Positions 11,293-25,200 of a stretch of DNA of 64,000 bases are shown here, piece by piece (within the stretch, counting starts at the first letter, position 1; the number at the start of each line of letters is the position of its first letter). This DNA comes from Balanoglossus misakiensis. Taxonomy: Eukaryota; Hemichordata. The stretch spans positions 9,300,001 through 9,364,000 of the forward strand of contig CM082598.2 of assembly GCA_040954595.2 (NCBI GenBank). Reading direction: 5' to 3'. The position numbers were made by a program, and so were the translations under genes. The notes below the pieces were generated by a model, which worked only from the letters and a program-made list of their open reading frames with translations, was not told the DNA's origin and made no database searches.

Positions 11293-14200
11293 TGTGGAAG
11301 TCGGTGTCTGTGCAAACCAAGCTGCTTATGTCCCACCACTGTGGTCCCACGCACTAGGAGAGGGGTAGAAGAGAAAAAAGAGCCGCTACTAAGCAATCTA
11401 AACCGTCGATCTCACGTATGGATGCAACTAGGAGCACATTGTGAAGTCAGAGGTAGACTGTACTTGACTGGGTGGTTGGTGGATGGCCGGTTTTTCAACA
11501 AAGAGCTAGCTTTCGGGATCTTCCTACGGCCAACTCGACCGGCCAACAACACACCACTGTCTGGAGACAGTTCAGTCGTCGACCAAGGGAACTTTCAAGG
11601 GGGTCGTCAAATATGTAAATTTGGGGTTAAAAGGAGGAGGGGCATCGGATGTTCCGATTGGATAAGAAGTAGACTTATCTGACAACTTATTGACAGAGTG
11701 ATTTTATTGTGGTTCTTATTGACAAGTCAACAAAAGGGAAGCAAGTAAGCTTTAGCAACAACAGGCACGGGTAAAGAGAATTGGAAAACATCAGCGTATG
11801 AACAATTTCAGTTACATTTTTCTGATGATCAAACTTTTCTCAGATTTTTCAGTTGCTATGGATCCCTAGGTATAGACATGTAACTAGTACGAGATATCAT
11901 TCAACAGATTCTGACATGGAAGGAAAAATGTTGACTTTTTTCTCTCTACTTGTGCCAAGTTCATTCATTCCTCTCCACTTCATTATCAGTGACGGTTCTG
12001 AAAACTAATACATTGGGCGCGTCATATTAAAATTAATGTCAGAGATCATCGAAGTTCTCTCTTTGGTCGTGCATGAGTTACCATATACAGCGCCTCGCAT
12101 TTTCCCGAATCAACAAAAATTGCCAAATTCCTATACATGTGCGATTAGCATCTAGTTCTCCCAATATACATTCTGCCACTGTATTTAGCATACGTATTTC
12201 GATCCCCGTTTCTTGGAGGTAACTCCATGGCGGTACCTCCATGGTTTAACGGTGTGGTTGGTGCATGGCAGACGAGCTGTCCCGTCAGAAAGTTATCCAA
12301 GACAAGTTATAGGTTGATAAAGGCATATTTTGGGGTAGTGGTACTCTGCAAATCCCAGTTTGATTCGCATTGTCTCTTGCAGTATTGGAATTTCCGTTCT
12401 TTGTCAATGTTTTCCAAGGGGTGAAAAAAAACCACGCTCGATTATATTCCTGCTACTTTGCATAGCAGAGTCCTGTAACATTTCCCCTGATGAACACTAT
12501 AATACCTGCACTCTAGTTGCTAAGCACCTTAGTGCACATTTTACCCTAGCAGCAACCCCCAGTTACCAGGCAGAGATTACTATATTTAGCCGCACGTAAT
12601 CTATCAATCAAAGAGACTTGACCCCGCCTTTCCAAGTAATCACTGGCAGCAGGCATCGCAATGTCCAATCACAGTCGCACGGCTTTCCACTGTGTTTGCG
12701 ACAAGAGATAACATCCGAAAAAAGTTTGATGCAACTTTGATGGACATTGTCGCCCGCATACGATAAATCCGTAATCTTGTCGGTCAAGCTACCAAATTTA
12801 AGCATATAACTTCCGATGTCATGCCTGAAATTTGGGATTATGTATCATGAACGATTTTATATTTGAACGATTTATATTTTATATTTCCCATGGAATCTGT
12901 TAGTGTTAGAACTACACGGTATTTTTTGTTGATAAATGTAATAGTAACCAAACCTTAGAATTCGTCCAGCCCTATGGATGCAATAAGCAATGGTCTTAAA
13001 AGTTAATTTAGTCGATCACGTCAATGTCTCTGGTTGTTCGCTGTCTAGGACAGTTTATGCAACCTGCTTTGTACTGTCAAATCGATCAAAAATTGGTGTG
13101 TATATTTTTGACAATTAAGAACGGGTTATAGACTGGTGAAAGAGTTTCGGTATAGGTGCGTGTTTACAGCAAGCATGAAGTTACAAGTTTTTCCGATGGA
13201 TACCGACCACCTATACTCTTATCCATGCGTACGAAGTGTGGTGACCGTTCACGTAGGCCTGGGTTACGTGGTACACACTATATGAAGTATGATACAGCCA
13301 TGTTCTAGTGGGCGGAGATGAAAATTCCGAACGTTCTTCTATAGTATTCAGAGATGACTGGTACAAAAGTCTGTCCTAATTGTATACCGATCGAATGTCT
13401 GTAAGACCCGATACCAGCAACGAATGTGAATGAGATTATGGGAACACTATTACGACTTGGAAGCTAGTCTGGTATCCAGACCCCAACGTGTGTTTTAGAT
13501 AGACACACACACACCTGTATGTGGGTCTATCTAAAACACACTGTGGTCTGGATCGAGGTTCATCGAGGTGTGTGTGGTATGGGTATGGCACCTCCATTCT
13601 CAAACATGAGCGTGTCCGTTTTCTTACGTCTGCACAGAACCCCAGCCTCGATCAATGGTCCCCAATACAAATGTATATAGCTATGGCTGCCTTTACAAGA
13701 AAACCTTTTTTATGTAAATTCTCAAGACAGGTGTGAAAACTATGTTAAAACGTCTATTCCGCTGCGTGCCATGTGGGTACTTTGCGGCAAGTTTTCGTCA
13801 CGGTGAATATATTTGCCAGAATAAAAGCATCGCCAAAGCAACGGTGTGTCGTGCGCCATAGTCGTGTCAATTTCCTAACAATTTCAGAAAGGAAATCCCT
13901 TAGGCGTTGGTTGTTTGCAACTATTAAATGCAAACACGTGCTCTTTTCGCGCACACAAAAGAGTCGCGCGCGCGGACTTAACCATTCCGATGCATGCACT
14001 GTAGGGGCGAAATGAATACGGCATGCCTGCGTCGCTTCTAAAAAAATGGGAGACGACTCACCATATTCTTAAGCCTACTCACTTATTCTACATCAAATAT
14101 GAACGTGCTTTGACTATTTAGCGATACGGAGGATGAGTTCTAAATTAGAGATGAAATAAAGGGCAATTAATTTGTGTTTAGGTATGGATACATGGAAATA

Positions 14201-15579
14201 GGGGGTAAGCAGGGGTAAACGTGGAATATGGCCGGCATTTTCTATTTGTTGTCGACGTCAATCAATATTTTTTCTAACCTATTGCTTGTAAGGAAGCCTC
14301 CAAACAGGATGGTGATTTTTAAAGCCATATTTTCATTTTCCTAAGAAAAGTGAAAGTCGACGTCCCTACATGCGCAAACCACACTTTTCAGAAATCCTAG
14401 TAGCAAATATTAAAGTGTCTGTGCCATGCCCTTGATTTCCGATCAAAATCTCAATCATAGGAGCACTTTTGTATAGATACTTAATTCGAAACCGGAAACC
14501 GCATACATTTTGAGCCAAGACTTATTTTATATCATATTATTAAAATAAAATTTAAAATTGAGTTGAAGTCGCCACCTATAAAAGTTTATATCCAATCCGA
14601 AATAGTTCTCTTCCTTTATCCTTGTAAGTTGTAGCGTACGTTTTTTCCTCGTAGACACTATTTGACAAATTACGCAAAAGAAAATTGAGTCAAATTATCG
14701 CGCCATAATTGCCGACAAACAAAATGTTTATTTTGCTGTAAATGCGTATAGAATCACGTTGGAAATTTGAGATTATTCGGAGAATGCTGGGTCGATATTT
14801 ATTTTAAGTTTCCAGATAAACAGAAATATACCAGGAATATCTTTATTTGCATAACAAAGAAACTATAATACAGTCATTTGGACATGTCAACAATGGTCGA
14901 TCACTATTTAATAAGTCGTTTTTCCTGAAATAATAGTCTGTAAGCCAATGAGACACAAACTTGTCTGAGAGTTTAAATTTCTAGACAATAAAAAAACGCT
15001 ATTTGATTTGGGACAACCCTTTCAGCCTCACTGACTATTCAACATGCACCCATAACTTAATTCTCACATGCAGGCACTGTCAAAATTGGGCGCGTTATTT
15101 TACTTTACACAACGCGCCCGACTTAGACAGTATTGCTAGTGAGGATTTCTGGAACACTTTGAAAGTTGTGGCTATAGGCTAGTATACAGCCACTACCTAG
15201 GTTTCCACTACCAGAGGCTCTCCAGTTGCACAGTTGGGCATCATCAGCTCCCCCCCCCCTCTCTCTCTCTGTGCCACATTGTAATCTGGTGTTAACGGAT
15301 TTACATACATTATTATCCTGTGGTGAATATTCCCCGGTTTCACTTTTGAAAGGAAGCCGATGATAATGAAGTCTTGGGACACGTGTCACGCGTAAAAGTC
15401 CCCATGCAGGAAAACAGTCGGTGCAGGTGCTCGCGACCATTGTATGAGCCTGTCCAAAACGTCATTAAAAGTTTGTTCACTTCCTAACTGCTGACATGAC
15501 TTGCTCCGAGAATTCCCGTCTCTTATATCATTGGACATTGCTATGTCAAAGAAATGTCAACATTTCGTGAACTTTGACA
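11293..15579. other. Cyclin D upstream region
   Basis: It should hold the cyclin D promoter on the minus strand. Somewhat GC-richer to about 11700, with no TATA box or confident factor site. A hairpin lies at 13476-13552. No coding sequence recognised on either strand. Confidence 0.5.
13476..13552. repeat. Imperfect hairpin
   Basis: CCAGACC..TGTGTTTTAGATAGAC pairs with the inverse at 13523-13552 across a short (CA)n loop. It lies upstream of cyclin D, with no target duplication seen. Confidence 0.6.
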
Positions 15580-16285
15580 GGGGGAGAACACAAACACCTC
15601 TGGGGGGGGGGGAGAATTCAATTTTTTTACTGCTAATTTTCACATGCCCCCCGTACACAACCCGAAAAATTTTCAAATCCCCCCTTCCGAACTGCCAAAA
15701 TTTTGAAATCCCCCCCCCCCATTTTCTTTCACAGAGCAAAACACATCACCTATCTATCTTGTAAAAAAGAAAAACAGCGCTCCCATGAAAAGAATTTGAA
15801 ACTGATGTTTCCCCTCATTAGTGGGTATTAAAACTGAACATTGTTTTTATTTTTTGTTTAAGTATTTGTATTCTGTGTTAGGAGCTCAAAGCTGCATTTT
15901 AATAAACCTGGCAAAAACAAATTAACTCAACTACCGGTATGTTGAGGAGGACAAATTTAACCGTCGCCGCTCAAAGTTATCATGCGGTGGGGGCAAGTCC
16001 CCTGACCTGGGACACTACATAAACCAGTCAATGATTGAAAGGTGTTGATGAACGGAGGGGGTGGGTGTGGGAGGGGGTGTCCCCCTTCCACATTAGAAAA
16101 TTTTGTAAAATAAAAGGCGCGAAACTGCATTTTTGTGGACTCAAAATAAATTTTTAGTCGTCAAAGTTTTCAAGTCCCCCCTTTCAGTCCCTAAATTATT
16201 TCAAATCCCCCCCTTACATACCCTCAATTTTTTTTTAAATCCCCCCCCCCCTCAATTCTCCCGCCCCCTCCAGAGGTGTTTGTCC
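15580..16285. mobile_element. GGCTGCATTC-family relative with altered ends
   Basis: The inside is nearly the same as the copy at 17666-18476, but the outermost ~10 bases differ. It begins at AACACAAACACCTCTGG and ends at CCAGAGGTGTTTGT. No target duplication was seen. It may have lost its ends, or been copied by gene conversion. Confidence 0.65.
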
Positions 16286-17665
16286 TTGGAGTGCCGATAG
16301 GGAGTTTATTAATTTCGCCAAATCATCACATGTGGTCCATACAGTAAAACGGCCACCCCGAGTTGAAAGGATGGAGCGTGTAAATCACAGATCACTGACA
16401 CCAAATGGTCGTTAAGTGGAGCTCAGGCTATATCTGTATTCAAGTTGGCCGAAATGCGCAGAACCGATGTCCGTGAATATCAACAAAAAGAACGTGGGTT
16501 ACGATAAAGAAAATGACGTCACACTAATAAAGAGCGCACCAAACAATTGCACAGTTGCGTTCTTTTAATTTTATAGAGCTCACACAAACTAGGTTACAGC
16601 GTGCGGTGGCAAAGCGTCGCGTATGTGATGTGAAGGTCATCCGCAAGGTCGTGTATATAACCACATCCGTATGGTAGTGTGTTACAGGAATGATCATATC
16701 AGCCTACGACACTCCTTTGAAAATTGATATGAAAGATGGGGTAGTGTGCGTGACGTCATCAAATCATGTTGGTATCCTGGTGCATTGTGGTTCAAAAAAG
16801 TCTTCGATCGACACATAATCAATAACATTGACCACATTATGACTGTTCCATTGTGCAAAATCGATGCATGCATACTCGATATCATAATTCATGTAGTATG
16901 TCTGTTGTACTCTGATTAAGTTTATTCTTTCCATCGGATATTATCTATTTGCCTGTAATAAAACTGCGTCAAGATGTCACAAAGGGCATAGAGTGGGCCA
17001 AGGCCTTTTGACTTCATGTGATACATACATATTATATACGTTATACGTTACGACGTCCTCAACTCAATCCGTGGGAACTGCCAAAGAAGAATGTCAGGAA
17101 TGGTATAGATGATACGTTTACAGATTTACTGTTTATTTCGTTTGTGCTCTAGTCTCTGTTGATTTATTATGGGCATAAACTTGACACCCCCTTGCCCATG
17201 TTGCCAAGTTGGTAGGTCGTTTTACCACTAGCTAAATCTCTGAGATTCAATCTCAAATAAATTACAAAAATGACCCATGGCAACATATAGCAGAGTATAG
17301 ATGTCATCAATGTTGTAATGATTTCATTTTGAAAGCCTCAAACATCACACTCGAGTCGATGATGCTGGTATACACGCACACACCAACCCTACTGACCGTG
17401 GCTGGCTGCAACTGACAGATACCGGATACAACTTTTTTTTAAATCTGAAACCCAAAGGTTTACCAATATTTACACTTTTACCAAATTCAATGGTAATTAG
17501 GGCGAGATTATTGATGAACAGAACGGTTACCACGGCAACCTGTCTTTGTGAAAGTTGAACTGTGAAATTTAACACTGTTATATATTCATTTTATTTAAAA
17601 CCATGACGGGTTTCCGGCAATTTTAATCACAATGACACAAGAACTAGTATACGGTGACTTCGCTA

Positions 17666-18476
17666 GGCTGCATTCACAAACACCTCTGGAGGGGGGGGGG
17701 GGGGCGGGAGAATTTCAATTTTTTTTACCGCTAATTTTCACATGCCCCCCTTCCGAACTGCCAATATTTTCAAATCCCCCCCTTCCGAACTGCCAAAATT
17801 TTGAAATCCCCCCCCCCCATTTTCTTTCACAGAGCAAAACACATCACCTATCTATCTTGTAAAAAGAAAAACAGCGCTCCCATGAAAAGAATTTGAAACT
17901 GATGTTTCCCCTCATCAGTGGGTATTAAAACTGAACATTGTTTTTATTTTTTAAGTACATATATTTGTATTCTGTGTTTGGAGACTTTGTAAACCGAGAA
18001 TTGAAGGGGGTGGGTTTGGGAGGGGGTGTCCCCCTCCCACGTAAGAAAATTTTCTAAAATACAGAGCTCAAAGCTGCATTTTAATGAACCCGGCAAAAGC
18101 AAATTAACTCAACTACAGGTATGTTGGGGAGGACAAATTTAACCGTCGGCGCTCAAAGTTATCATGGGGTGGGGCAAGTCCCCTGACCTGGGACACTAGA
18201 TAAACCAGTCAATGATTGAAAGGTGTTGATGAATGGAGGGGGTGGGTGTGGGAGGGGGTGTCCCCCTCCCACATGAGAAAATTTTGTAAAATAAAGGGCG
18301 CGAAACTGCATTTTTGTGGACTCAAAATAAATATTTAGTCGTTAAAGTTTTCAAGTCCCCCCCTTTCAGTCCCTAAATTATTTCAAATCCCCCCCTCACA
18401 TACCCTCAATTTTTTCAAATCCCCCCCCTCAATTCTCCTGCCCCCCCCCCCTCCAGAGGTGTTTGTGAATGCAGCC
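17666..18476. mobile_element. GGCTGCATTC G/C-tract element, complete
   Basis: The termini GGCTGCATTCACAAACACCT and inverse are flanked by CTA (17663-17665, 18477-18479). Just inside the left end is a G-run, and just inside the right end a C-run. The inside carries two copies of a TGGGAGGGGGTGTCCCC block. A 3-bp target fits PIF/Harbinger-like elements. No transposase frame. Confidence 0.8.
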
Positions 18477-18860
18477 CTAAAACATAACATTCTTCGTGAC
18501 CACATGTCAAAGTTTTAATACCTAGTAAAACCATGTTAATTTGGTCATTTCAACATTAATTACTACAATACGCGATGGCATAAAAAACAAATTATATGGT
18601 ACAGGCCTAGTTATGGCGGAAACGGCTGTTACTCTTTTAGGAAAACCAGTTCTCTACTAGAACACCGTGACTTTACCGACTCTTTCCTGGCTCTGTAACC
18701 ACTGAGCTGAGACATGTACAATATATAAAATCATTATACATAGATTTTAAATATATACTCTAATGGTGGAAAGGTCATGGAAAGGTCCTGTCCCCATGAC
18801 CTTTGTGTGACCTATGTCCATTTCTATGAAGTCTCCATTTTGAAGTAAAGTTTTAAAATA

Positions 18861-18986
18861 CAGTCAAACCTGTGTTAGTGGCCACCTCTATACATAGTGG
18901 CCGCTTTGTCACAGTCCCTGTGCAATCGGCGCATGTGCATTAATTGACCTGTGTATAAAGGCCACCGGTCTATAAATGACAGTTTA
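18861..18986. mobile_element. CAGTCAAACC MITE cut by a GGGACC insertion
   Basis: TA then CAGTCAAACCTGTGTTAG. The sequence follows the 8872 copy until CAGTTTA, where the GGGACC element begins. The remaining part of the MITE was not found downstream. Confidence 0.7.
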
Positions 18987-19150
18987 GGGACCGTTCAGTT
19001 TTTACGGCTTGGGGGCCCGGCAAAATCCAGGAGGGTCACTTAAATTTTGAAGTCCAAAAGGGGGGGGGGGTCATCTTTTTTTAAAACGTTTAAGGGGGGG
19101 GGCACATACTTTTGCCACCGAACTTTTGCTTTTGAGTCCACAAAATGTGG
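18987..19150 (+). mobile_element. GGGACCGTTC element, left end only
   Basis: It starts after TTA (18984-18986) in the middle of a CAGTCAAACC element and continues to GAGTCCACAAAATGTGG; no right end follows. Truncated. Confidence 0.65.
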
Positions 19151-19810
19151 AAAAGTGTCGAGATATTTGCCCAAAGCATACAGTTTCTTATTAGATGATA
19201 GCCTTTGACTACGGGTCTCTATGACCGACAGGTGAGTCTTGTTTACTTGACTGTATCCATAGCGACTCCAAAGACAGACCACTCTTGACCAGTGTCATTA
19301 AAACAACCAGATGACAACCAAAATGACCTTGCGTCAAAATGGATAGGACAGAGGTATCTTTTGATGAATTGTTAACAGATTTGCAATCAAATGTCAACAA
19401 AAATGTAAGATTTCGCGACAAAAGTTCAAATCAAAGGTCATCATTCGGAAACGTTCAATTGACTGCGTGGTTACGAGTATGGCCACATGGAATGTTGCCA
19501 TGACAACCATTCCTGCCCGCGGCTTATAACGCTAAGTTTTACAGACTTGTTCCGCAAATGTCAACTGCTTGCGAAGGGTAAGTCATGAATGTTGACCGAA
19601 GCATTGATTGAAATACATGTATGTGAAAATGGAAGAAAGTTGGTGGGAAATGCTGCCACCTGCCCGGATCCGGAAAACACTACTTGAGATCGACCAATAA
19701 TACGACTACAGGCCCATGTACTTATCGTTTGAACTCAATTTCTTGCAAAATTTGTTGATTCAGCGACTAGCCCAAACCCATCAACGCGACTGCAAGTATG
19801 TAAGGACATA

Positions 19811-20212
19811 GTCTCGGTTACCCAGACGCCTTTGCTTCTTCCGATGCTCTCCAGAAAAGGGTCTGGGGAAATGCTATTGAAAGCTTTGTAAAACAAAATG
19901 GCCGATGTTTCGACAATCGTCTACCAAAGATATTTCATATAATTTCTCCAACAATGCTAACAGAGGACGCCTTTTGCCTTTCGCATCAACCAACAAGTAC
20001 CGGTCTCTTGATATGAAGAGACGACAAATAATCACACATTGTCGTGAGTCAGTGACCCGGGTCATACTGACAGCTCAGCCAATCAGGCGATGATCAAAAT
20101 CCTGACATCGGCCATTTTGTTTTACAAAGCTTTCAATAGCATTTCCCCAGACCCTTTTCTGGAGAGCATCGGAAGAAGCAAAGGCGTCTGGGTAACCGAG
20201 ACTAGTAAGGAC
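19811..20212. mobile_element. GTCTCGGTTACC hairpin element (TA target)
   Basis: 402 bp with two nearly identical inverted arms of about 105 bp (19811-19917 and 20108-20212) around a 190-bp centre. TA on both sides. The arm similarity means recent insertion or conversion. The central part has a short, probably meaningless frame on each strand. Confidence 0.8.
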
Positions 20213-20571
20213 ACTGAACGTGTTCATGTTTTATCGACTGTTAGAGCCATGGGGGTAGCATATTGCTAAACACAGATGGAAGCCACAGGCCCGTGATCGA
20301 AGTTTTTCTATCTTTGTCGTGTTTTCCGCAAATTGGTAAACGTATCAGTTGAAATCGAATGGGCAACTACGTATTAGCACATTCCAAATGAGCTTGGTTA
20401 TTTTCTCAAAGCAGACTGTGTATGCATGACTACATTTGTACACACAGGATCGTCTCCAATTACTGTTATTTTCAACAAGATAAACTTTCTGTTGTACGTC
20501 TACTAATGTCGTGGCCGTTGCTTTTTATTAATATTTTATATATGGGTAAGCTTAGGCCTAGGCCTGGATAA

Positions 20572-22240
20572 GGGACCGTTCAGTTTTTACGGCCGGGGGG
20601 CGGCAAAATCCAGGGGGGGGGGGGTCACTTAAATTTTGAAGTCCAAAAGGGGGGGTCATCTGTTTTTAGGGGGGGTCACATACTCCCCCTCCCACACCCA
20701 CCCCCTTCTTTCTCCGCCACATTTCATTGTTTGCTGGCTTGTCTAGTGTACCAGGGCAGAGTGCTTGCCACCCCAACCACCAACGATGATAATATTTAAC
20801 AAAGTAAATACATAAAGGAGAAAAATCGTTTAAACCATTTCGCATAACTGATAGTTTCGCGCTGCATCTTCTATATACTAGAAGTTTTATAAATGATGTC
20901 ATGACGAAGATGACGCCAAATCTTCTAACTTTGAGTGGAGTGGCAAAAAGTAAAATTGGTCCTCCCAAACATTGAGATAATTTGCTTTTGAGTTCATTAA
21001 AATGCAACTTTGAGCTACATATTTTACAAAATTTTCTTAGGTGGGAGGGGGACACTCCCGCCCACACCCACCCCCTCCATTCTTCGCCACATATCATTTA
21101 TTCGCTGATTTGTCTAGTGTACCAGGGCAGACTTCTTGCCACCCCAACCCAATGCCTACTTTGAGTGGAGTGGCAAAATTAAAATTTTTCCTCCCTAACA
21201 TTGAGTTAATTTGCTCCAGAGTTCATTAAAATGCAACTTTGAGCACCGTATTTTACAAAATTTTCTTGCCCACCCCCGCCACTTTTCTTGTTTTACCAAT
21301 TCCAGCAACTATTCCATTGACTTGTCATTTCATTTTGTTCATAGATTTCTTTTTTGCAACGATATACTGTTATATACTTCAATTACTTTAAAGCCACAGT
21401 ATTTCTCGTAGGGGCAAAATTTTGTTTGAAACGGCATCTATAATTTCTAAAAGTAGATGATAATTGATACTGAATCGAACAGTCATCATCCCCAGCTCTG
21501 CTGATAAACTCATACAATTTACAATATAACGAGTGAAGAATGACTTTCTGTCCGGACAGAAAGTCACGTGAGTCACAGCTCCTGTTGACGCACGTGACTA
21601 GTGCGCATGCGCACTCAAATGTGAATCTATGCGGAAGAGGTTTGGTCGCCCCAAATCAAGCGACTCAGCGAAGAAATGCGCACTAATTCGGCGAAATTTT
21701 GGGAAGATAACTTTATGGGAGAAATCAGTCGATGGAACCAGATCAAATACGAAAATGGTCTGACCATCAAAATGTCAAAGTGGCACGTTTGCTGATCGAC
21801 ATGTACAACATTTCCGTTGTAAACAAACCCGCGCATCATTTCAAGTGTTACGGGCGATATTTTCGGCTTGCATGTAGCTACAATTGCCCAAACCTTTCTT
21901 ACATCTTCATTATATAGTATTCCATGATGGATGTACTGGAAAAACGGGCTTTTTTCGATGATGAAAAATGGATGCACACGAGAAATACTGGGGCTTTAAG
22001 AAATTTATAATTGAGGTGTGAGGAGCCTGATTCCCTTTATTGCATACAGTGTACATATAGGATCAGGACGGCGAATGTTTTGGGCGTGGGGGGGGGGGGG
22101 GGTCATCATATTTTTGGGTCTGTCAAAGGGGGGGGGGGTCATCATTTTTTGGTCCTGGGTGAAGGGGGGGTCGGCCTGATTTTGAAAACCCATGACACAA
22201 ACTTGCCGCCCCCCCCCTGCCGTAAAAACTGAACGGTCCC
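20572..22240. mobile_element. GGGACCGTTC G/C-tract element, with hAT-like insertion
   Basis: The termini GGGACCGTTCAGTTTTTACG and inverse have target TAA on both sides (20569-20571, 22241-22243). G-runs of 7-16 follow the left end at intervals of about 20 bases, and matching G-runs precede the right end. It includes two copies of a ~190-bp unit (CTAGTGTACCAGGGCAGA...). A 600-bp insertion at 21394-21993 accounts for its greater length compared with the 53105 copy. Confidence 0.8.
21394..21993. mobile_element. hAT-like insertion within the GGGACC element
   Basis: The ends CCACAGTATTTCTCGT and ACGAGAAATACTGGGG are flanked by CTTTAAAG and CTTTAAGA, an imperfect 8-base duplication as hAT elements make. 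The sister element at 53105-54038 lacks it. It contains a perfect short palindrome (GACTTTCTGTCC / GGACAGAAAGTC, 21541-21566). A 116-codon frame on the minus strand has no recognisable transposase motif. Confidence 0.6.
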
Positions 22241-22243
22241 TAA

Positions 22244-25200
22244 AGTAAAACTTTGCCAAAACTTTCGTAAGTTATGTTTTATAATTATACACAGTGAAGC
22301 TGTTTAGGATCCTAATGAAGACAACGTGCAACGTGAGGGCACCATTCACCTTTGCAAACCCCATTTAATTCTCGTTATTTCTAAAATTCGAACGCCCGAC
22401 AAGTTTCCTTGAGACAGTTCTCTCGGCCCCAGAGACGAACTCGACGACTGAACACTTTTTTCCTAGGAAGCTAGGGAGCCCGTCGCATGTACTTGTTTAC
22501 AGTCTAGAGAGACGAACACAGTTGTGCTGAGCGACGGTTTTCGAATTTTCGTGAACTGTAACGTGGCTTTTGGAGGATTTTATTGTGAGATGTTGCAGAT
22601 AACTTCTTTGTCAGATGAACTTCGTGTTACTGTAGCTCGATCAACGGTCATGATCTTCTTGAAACCAGTTTTCCTGACGCTGTATATTACATACAGTGCG
22701 GGCACCTGCATCAAGTCGACCCGCCCACCCACCAGTCACCTTCTGTCTGTGTTAGAGAAACGGATCAATTTGTGCAAGGTACGTTTTCAGTACATTCCCT
22801 TGTGTCGGATCGGACTGTCTGTGAGTATCTTTAGAGATAGCATAGATCAGAAGTGCCATTTTCATGGGCCATCTTTTTTACAACCAGGGTTCTATCGGAA
22901 GTGCCACAGGCCATGTATGGGATCATGTCATTATATTGTAGCTTGTTTACAGAGCTGTGATTAAAAAACCGGGTCAGCCAGCGGAAGTACTTGAGCAGCT
23001 AAAGACAGGTAAAGGTCGGGGTAAATACTGTTGCACAATAGACCATGGTAGCACAAACTTCTACAAATAACTAAACTTAGGTTTCATGTATTTCGTATGC
23101 ACTGAAAACAGGTCTGTGTCAGCAACATATCGCACTAAGGTAACCATGGACGCCCACTGATGTAAATTATGTTGTGCTTCAAACCATTTGAAATTTAGAG
23201 GATAAAATCCAAAATGAATATGATGATAGAATCTAAATTTTATTGAAATCTCTGCTCAGGTATAATCTCACAGGAGGACTAGCAATACCTGTCATGGCAA
23301 ATTTTCAATTTGGCGGGCACCAGTTACAGGATTGTTTGGTTGAACAAGTCTGGGAGCATCAATTGTCATGTTAATATTAATTTGCATATTACTGTTTGTG
23401 ATCTGAAACTGCAAGGTCAACAGTAAACCATCAATCATCCACTAGCACGGGTCGTTGGCTCGACCACAATTTCTTCAGAACCTAGTTCAAAGCTAGAGTT
23501 TATTCGTAATTGTATACTGGGTCTCAGCTAGGCTTTTTGATAAGAAAAAAATACTCTAATAGTAATACAAATAATACGAAAAATACTCTTATAAGAAAAA
23601 AATGTTCTCGTGTAACTGTAAGGATTCTAACTTTGTTGAACAATGAAAATGTACTTTCCTTGGCTCATGAGATCTCGTATCTGCTTTAAGTTTTCATCAG
23701 GTGAAGAAATTTTGGATAACATAATCTTTGAATGTAGGCTATCATCTATCCATTGTTTTGAACAACATTTACAATTTTTTTAGTTCTTTCAATAATATGT
23801 TCTCTACCTTTAATAACATAACTCCAAAATACTATCGGAAGAGCATCCCATAGAGGCAACCTGTCTGGATCCAATTAAATTATAGCCCTGTGTCTCAGCA
23901 GCGGTTCAGAACCAAATTGTCACACCAAGGGCATATACTACCGATTTCAAAATACCTTGGAAATTCTTTGTGTTCGAGTGTTACAATAAACGTCTCCCAT
24001 GATAAGAAAAAACGTCTAAGTTCATGAAACTGAATACCGCACTTTGTTTATTTTGCAACAAAGTTACCGTTTCAAACGTTCGTAATCCCACTGTGAGATT
24101 GTCTGTAGTCTACTCTGAACCTTGTATGAGGATGTTTTGCACTGACAACCAAGGAAACTTCCTAATGATGAAGAGCAATATATCGAGTATTTAAAACGCC
24201 AAACTCCTTCGATTTCATACGAAGAAATTCAACAAAAATTGGCGGAATTTCCGCAAGCAGACGTGTCTATACCCACCGTCTGTCAAACCGTCAGAAATCG
24301 TTTGTCCGACAAAACGTGGACTTGGAAAAAAAATGGCGTGTTGCAAACGACGAGAGTTGTTTAGCGTGTCGAATGCTGCTCTACGAAGCTCGTAGTTACC
24401 TTCTGACCGGGACATTTACGCTTGAACGGACTGTGTTCCCCCACTTCAGGTTAATGGAAAAAGGGCAGCGAGAGAGAGACTTTGACCCATTAACTTTCAT
24501 TTTTACCCATTAAATTTGCCAGGTAATTCCTGAGTGTCATGACTGTCTTATGAAGTTGTGCAAAGACTTGGTCGTCTTTCACTGAGAGTTTTTTTAATTC
24601 AAAATGTTCTGTGCAACTAATGCACAAATAAAACTGAAGTGAGAAAACCGTTCACTATGTACAAATTGTATTCAAACTTGAAACTTCACAAACTTGAATG
24701 TGTATTGAGATCTCCCTACAGACTCACCACGTGTGTCATTGAATTAAGGTGTACAAGTACAAATCCCTAAGAAGTCTGTTGTAGATAATAACAGAAAGAT
24801 TAAAAGTAGGGCCTGTTCCTGAAAAGCTGGAAGTAATTGAATAAAGGTATTCAAATTCCAATACAAAGAGACCACGGTGTCTGATGGAAGAATTAGCATC
24901 TTGACTAAATCCGCCAGGCTGACAAAAAACCATAGCAATGCTTGACTAAGTCTTCTTAGTAACAGAGCAGTAATGACCCAGGTTTAGTGAGCTTTGATTG
25001 GTCAATGCATCTGCTAAGCAATTTGCATTGTCTCTTAATGGAGTGACCATGCTAACCCCATGCTGTATAGGTATTCAAAAGGCTGTTTTCTTTGCAGGCA
25101 GCCCGGCCAGATTTCTTTACAGATCCTCTAAGGAGGGTTCTTCCTGGGTATTAGCATATGAACAATAAGTGTGTACATAAGGACCCATTCTATCGTGTGC

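Noticed and set aside
20666-21097. 143-codon minus-strand frame
   Set aside because: Lies wholly within a repeated non-coding body of the GGGACC element.
22005-22259. Proline- and glycine-rich frames on both strands
   Set aside because: They arise from the G/C runs at the end of the GGGACC element; the same happens at 15501-15764, 17632-17862, 33783-34070 and 53113-53331.
22524-22964. 146-codon plus-strand frame
   Set aside because: A strong donor-like site lies inside and the region is GC-richer, but there is no domain, no start context worth trusting and no downstream exon. Left as a note, not a gene.
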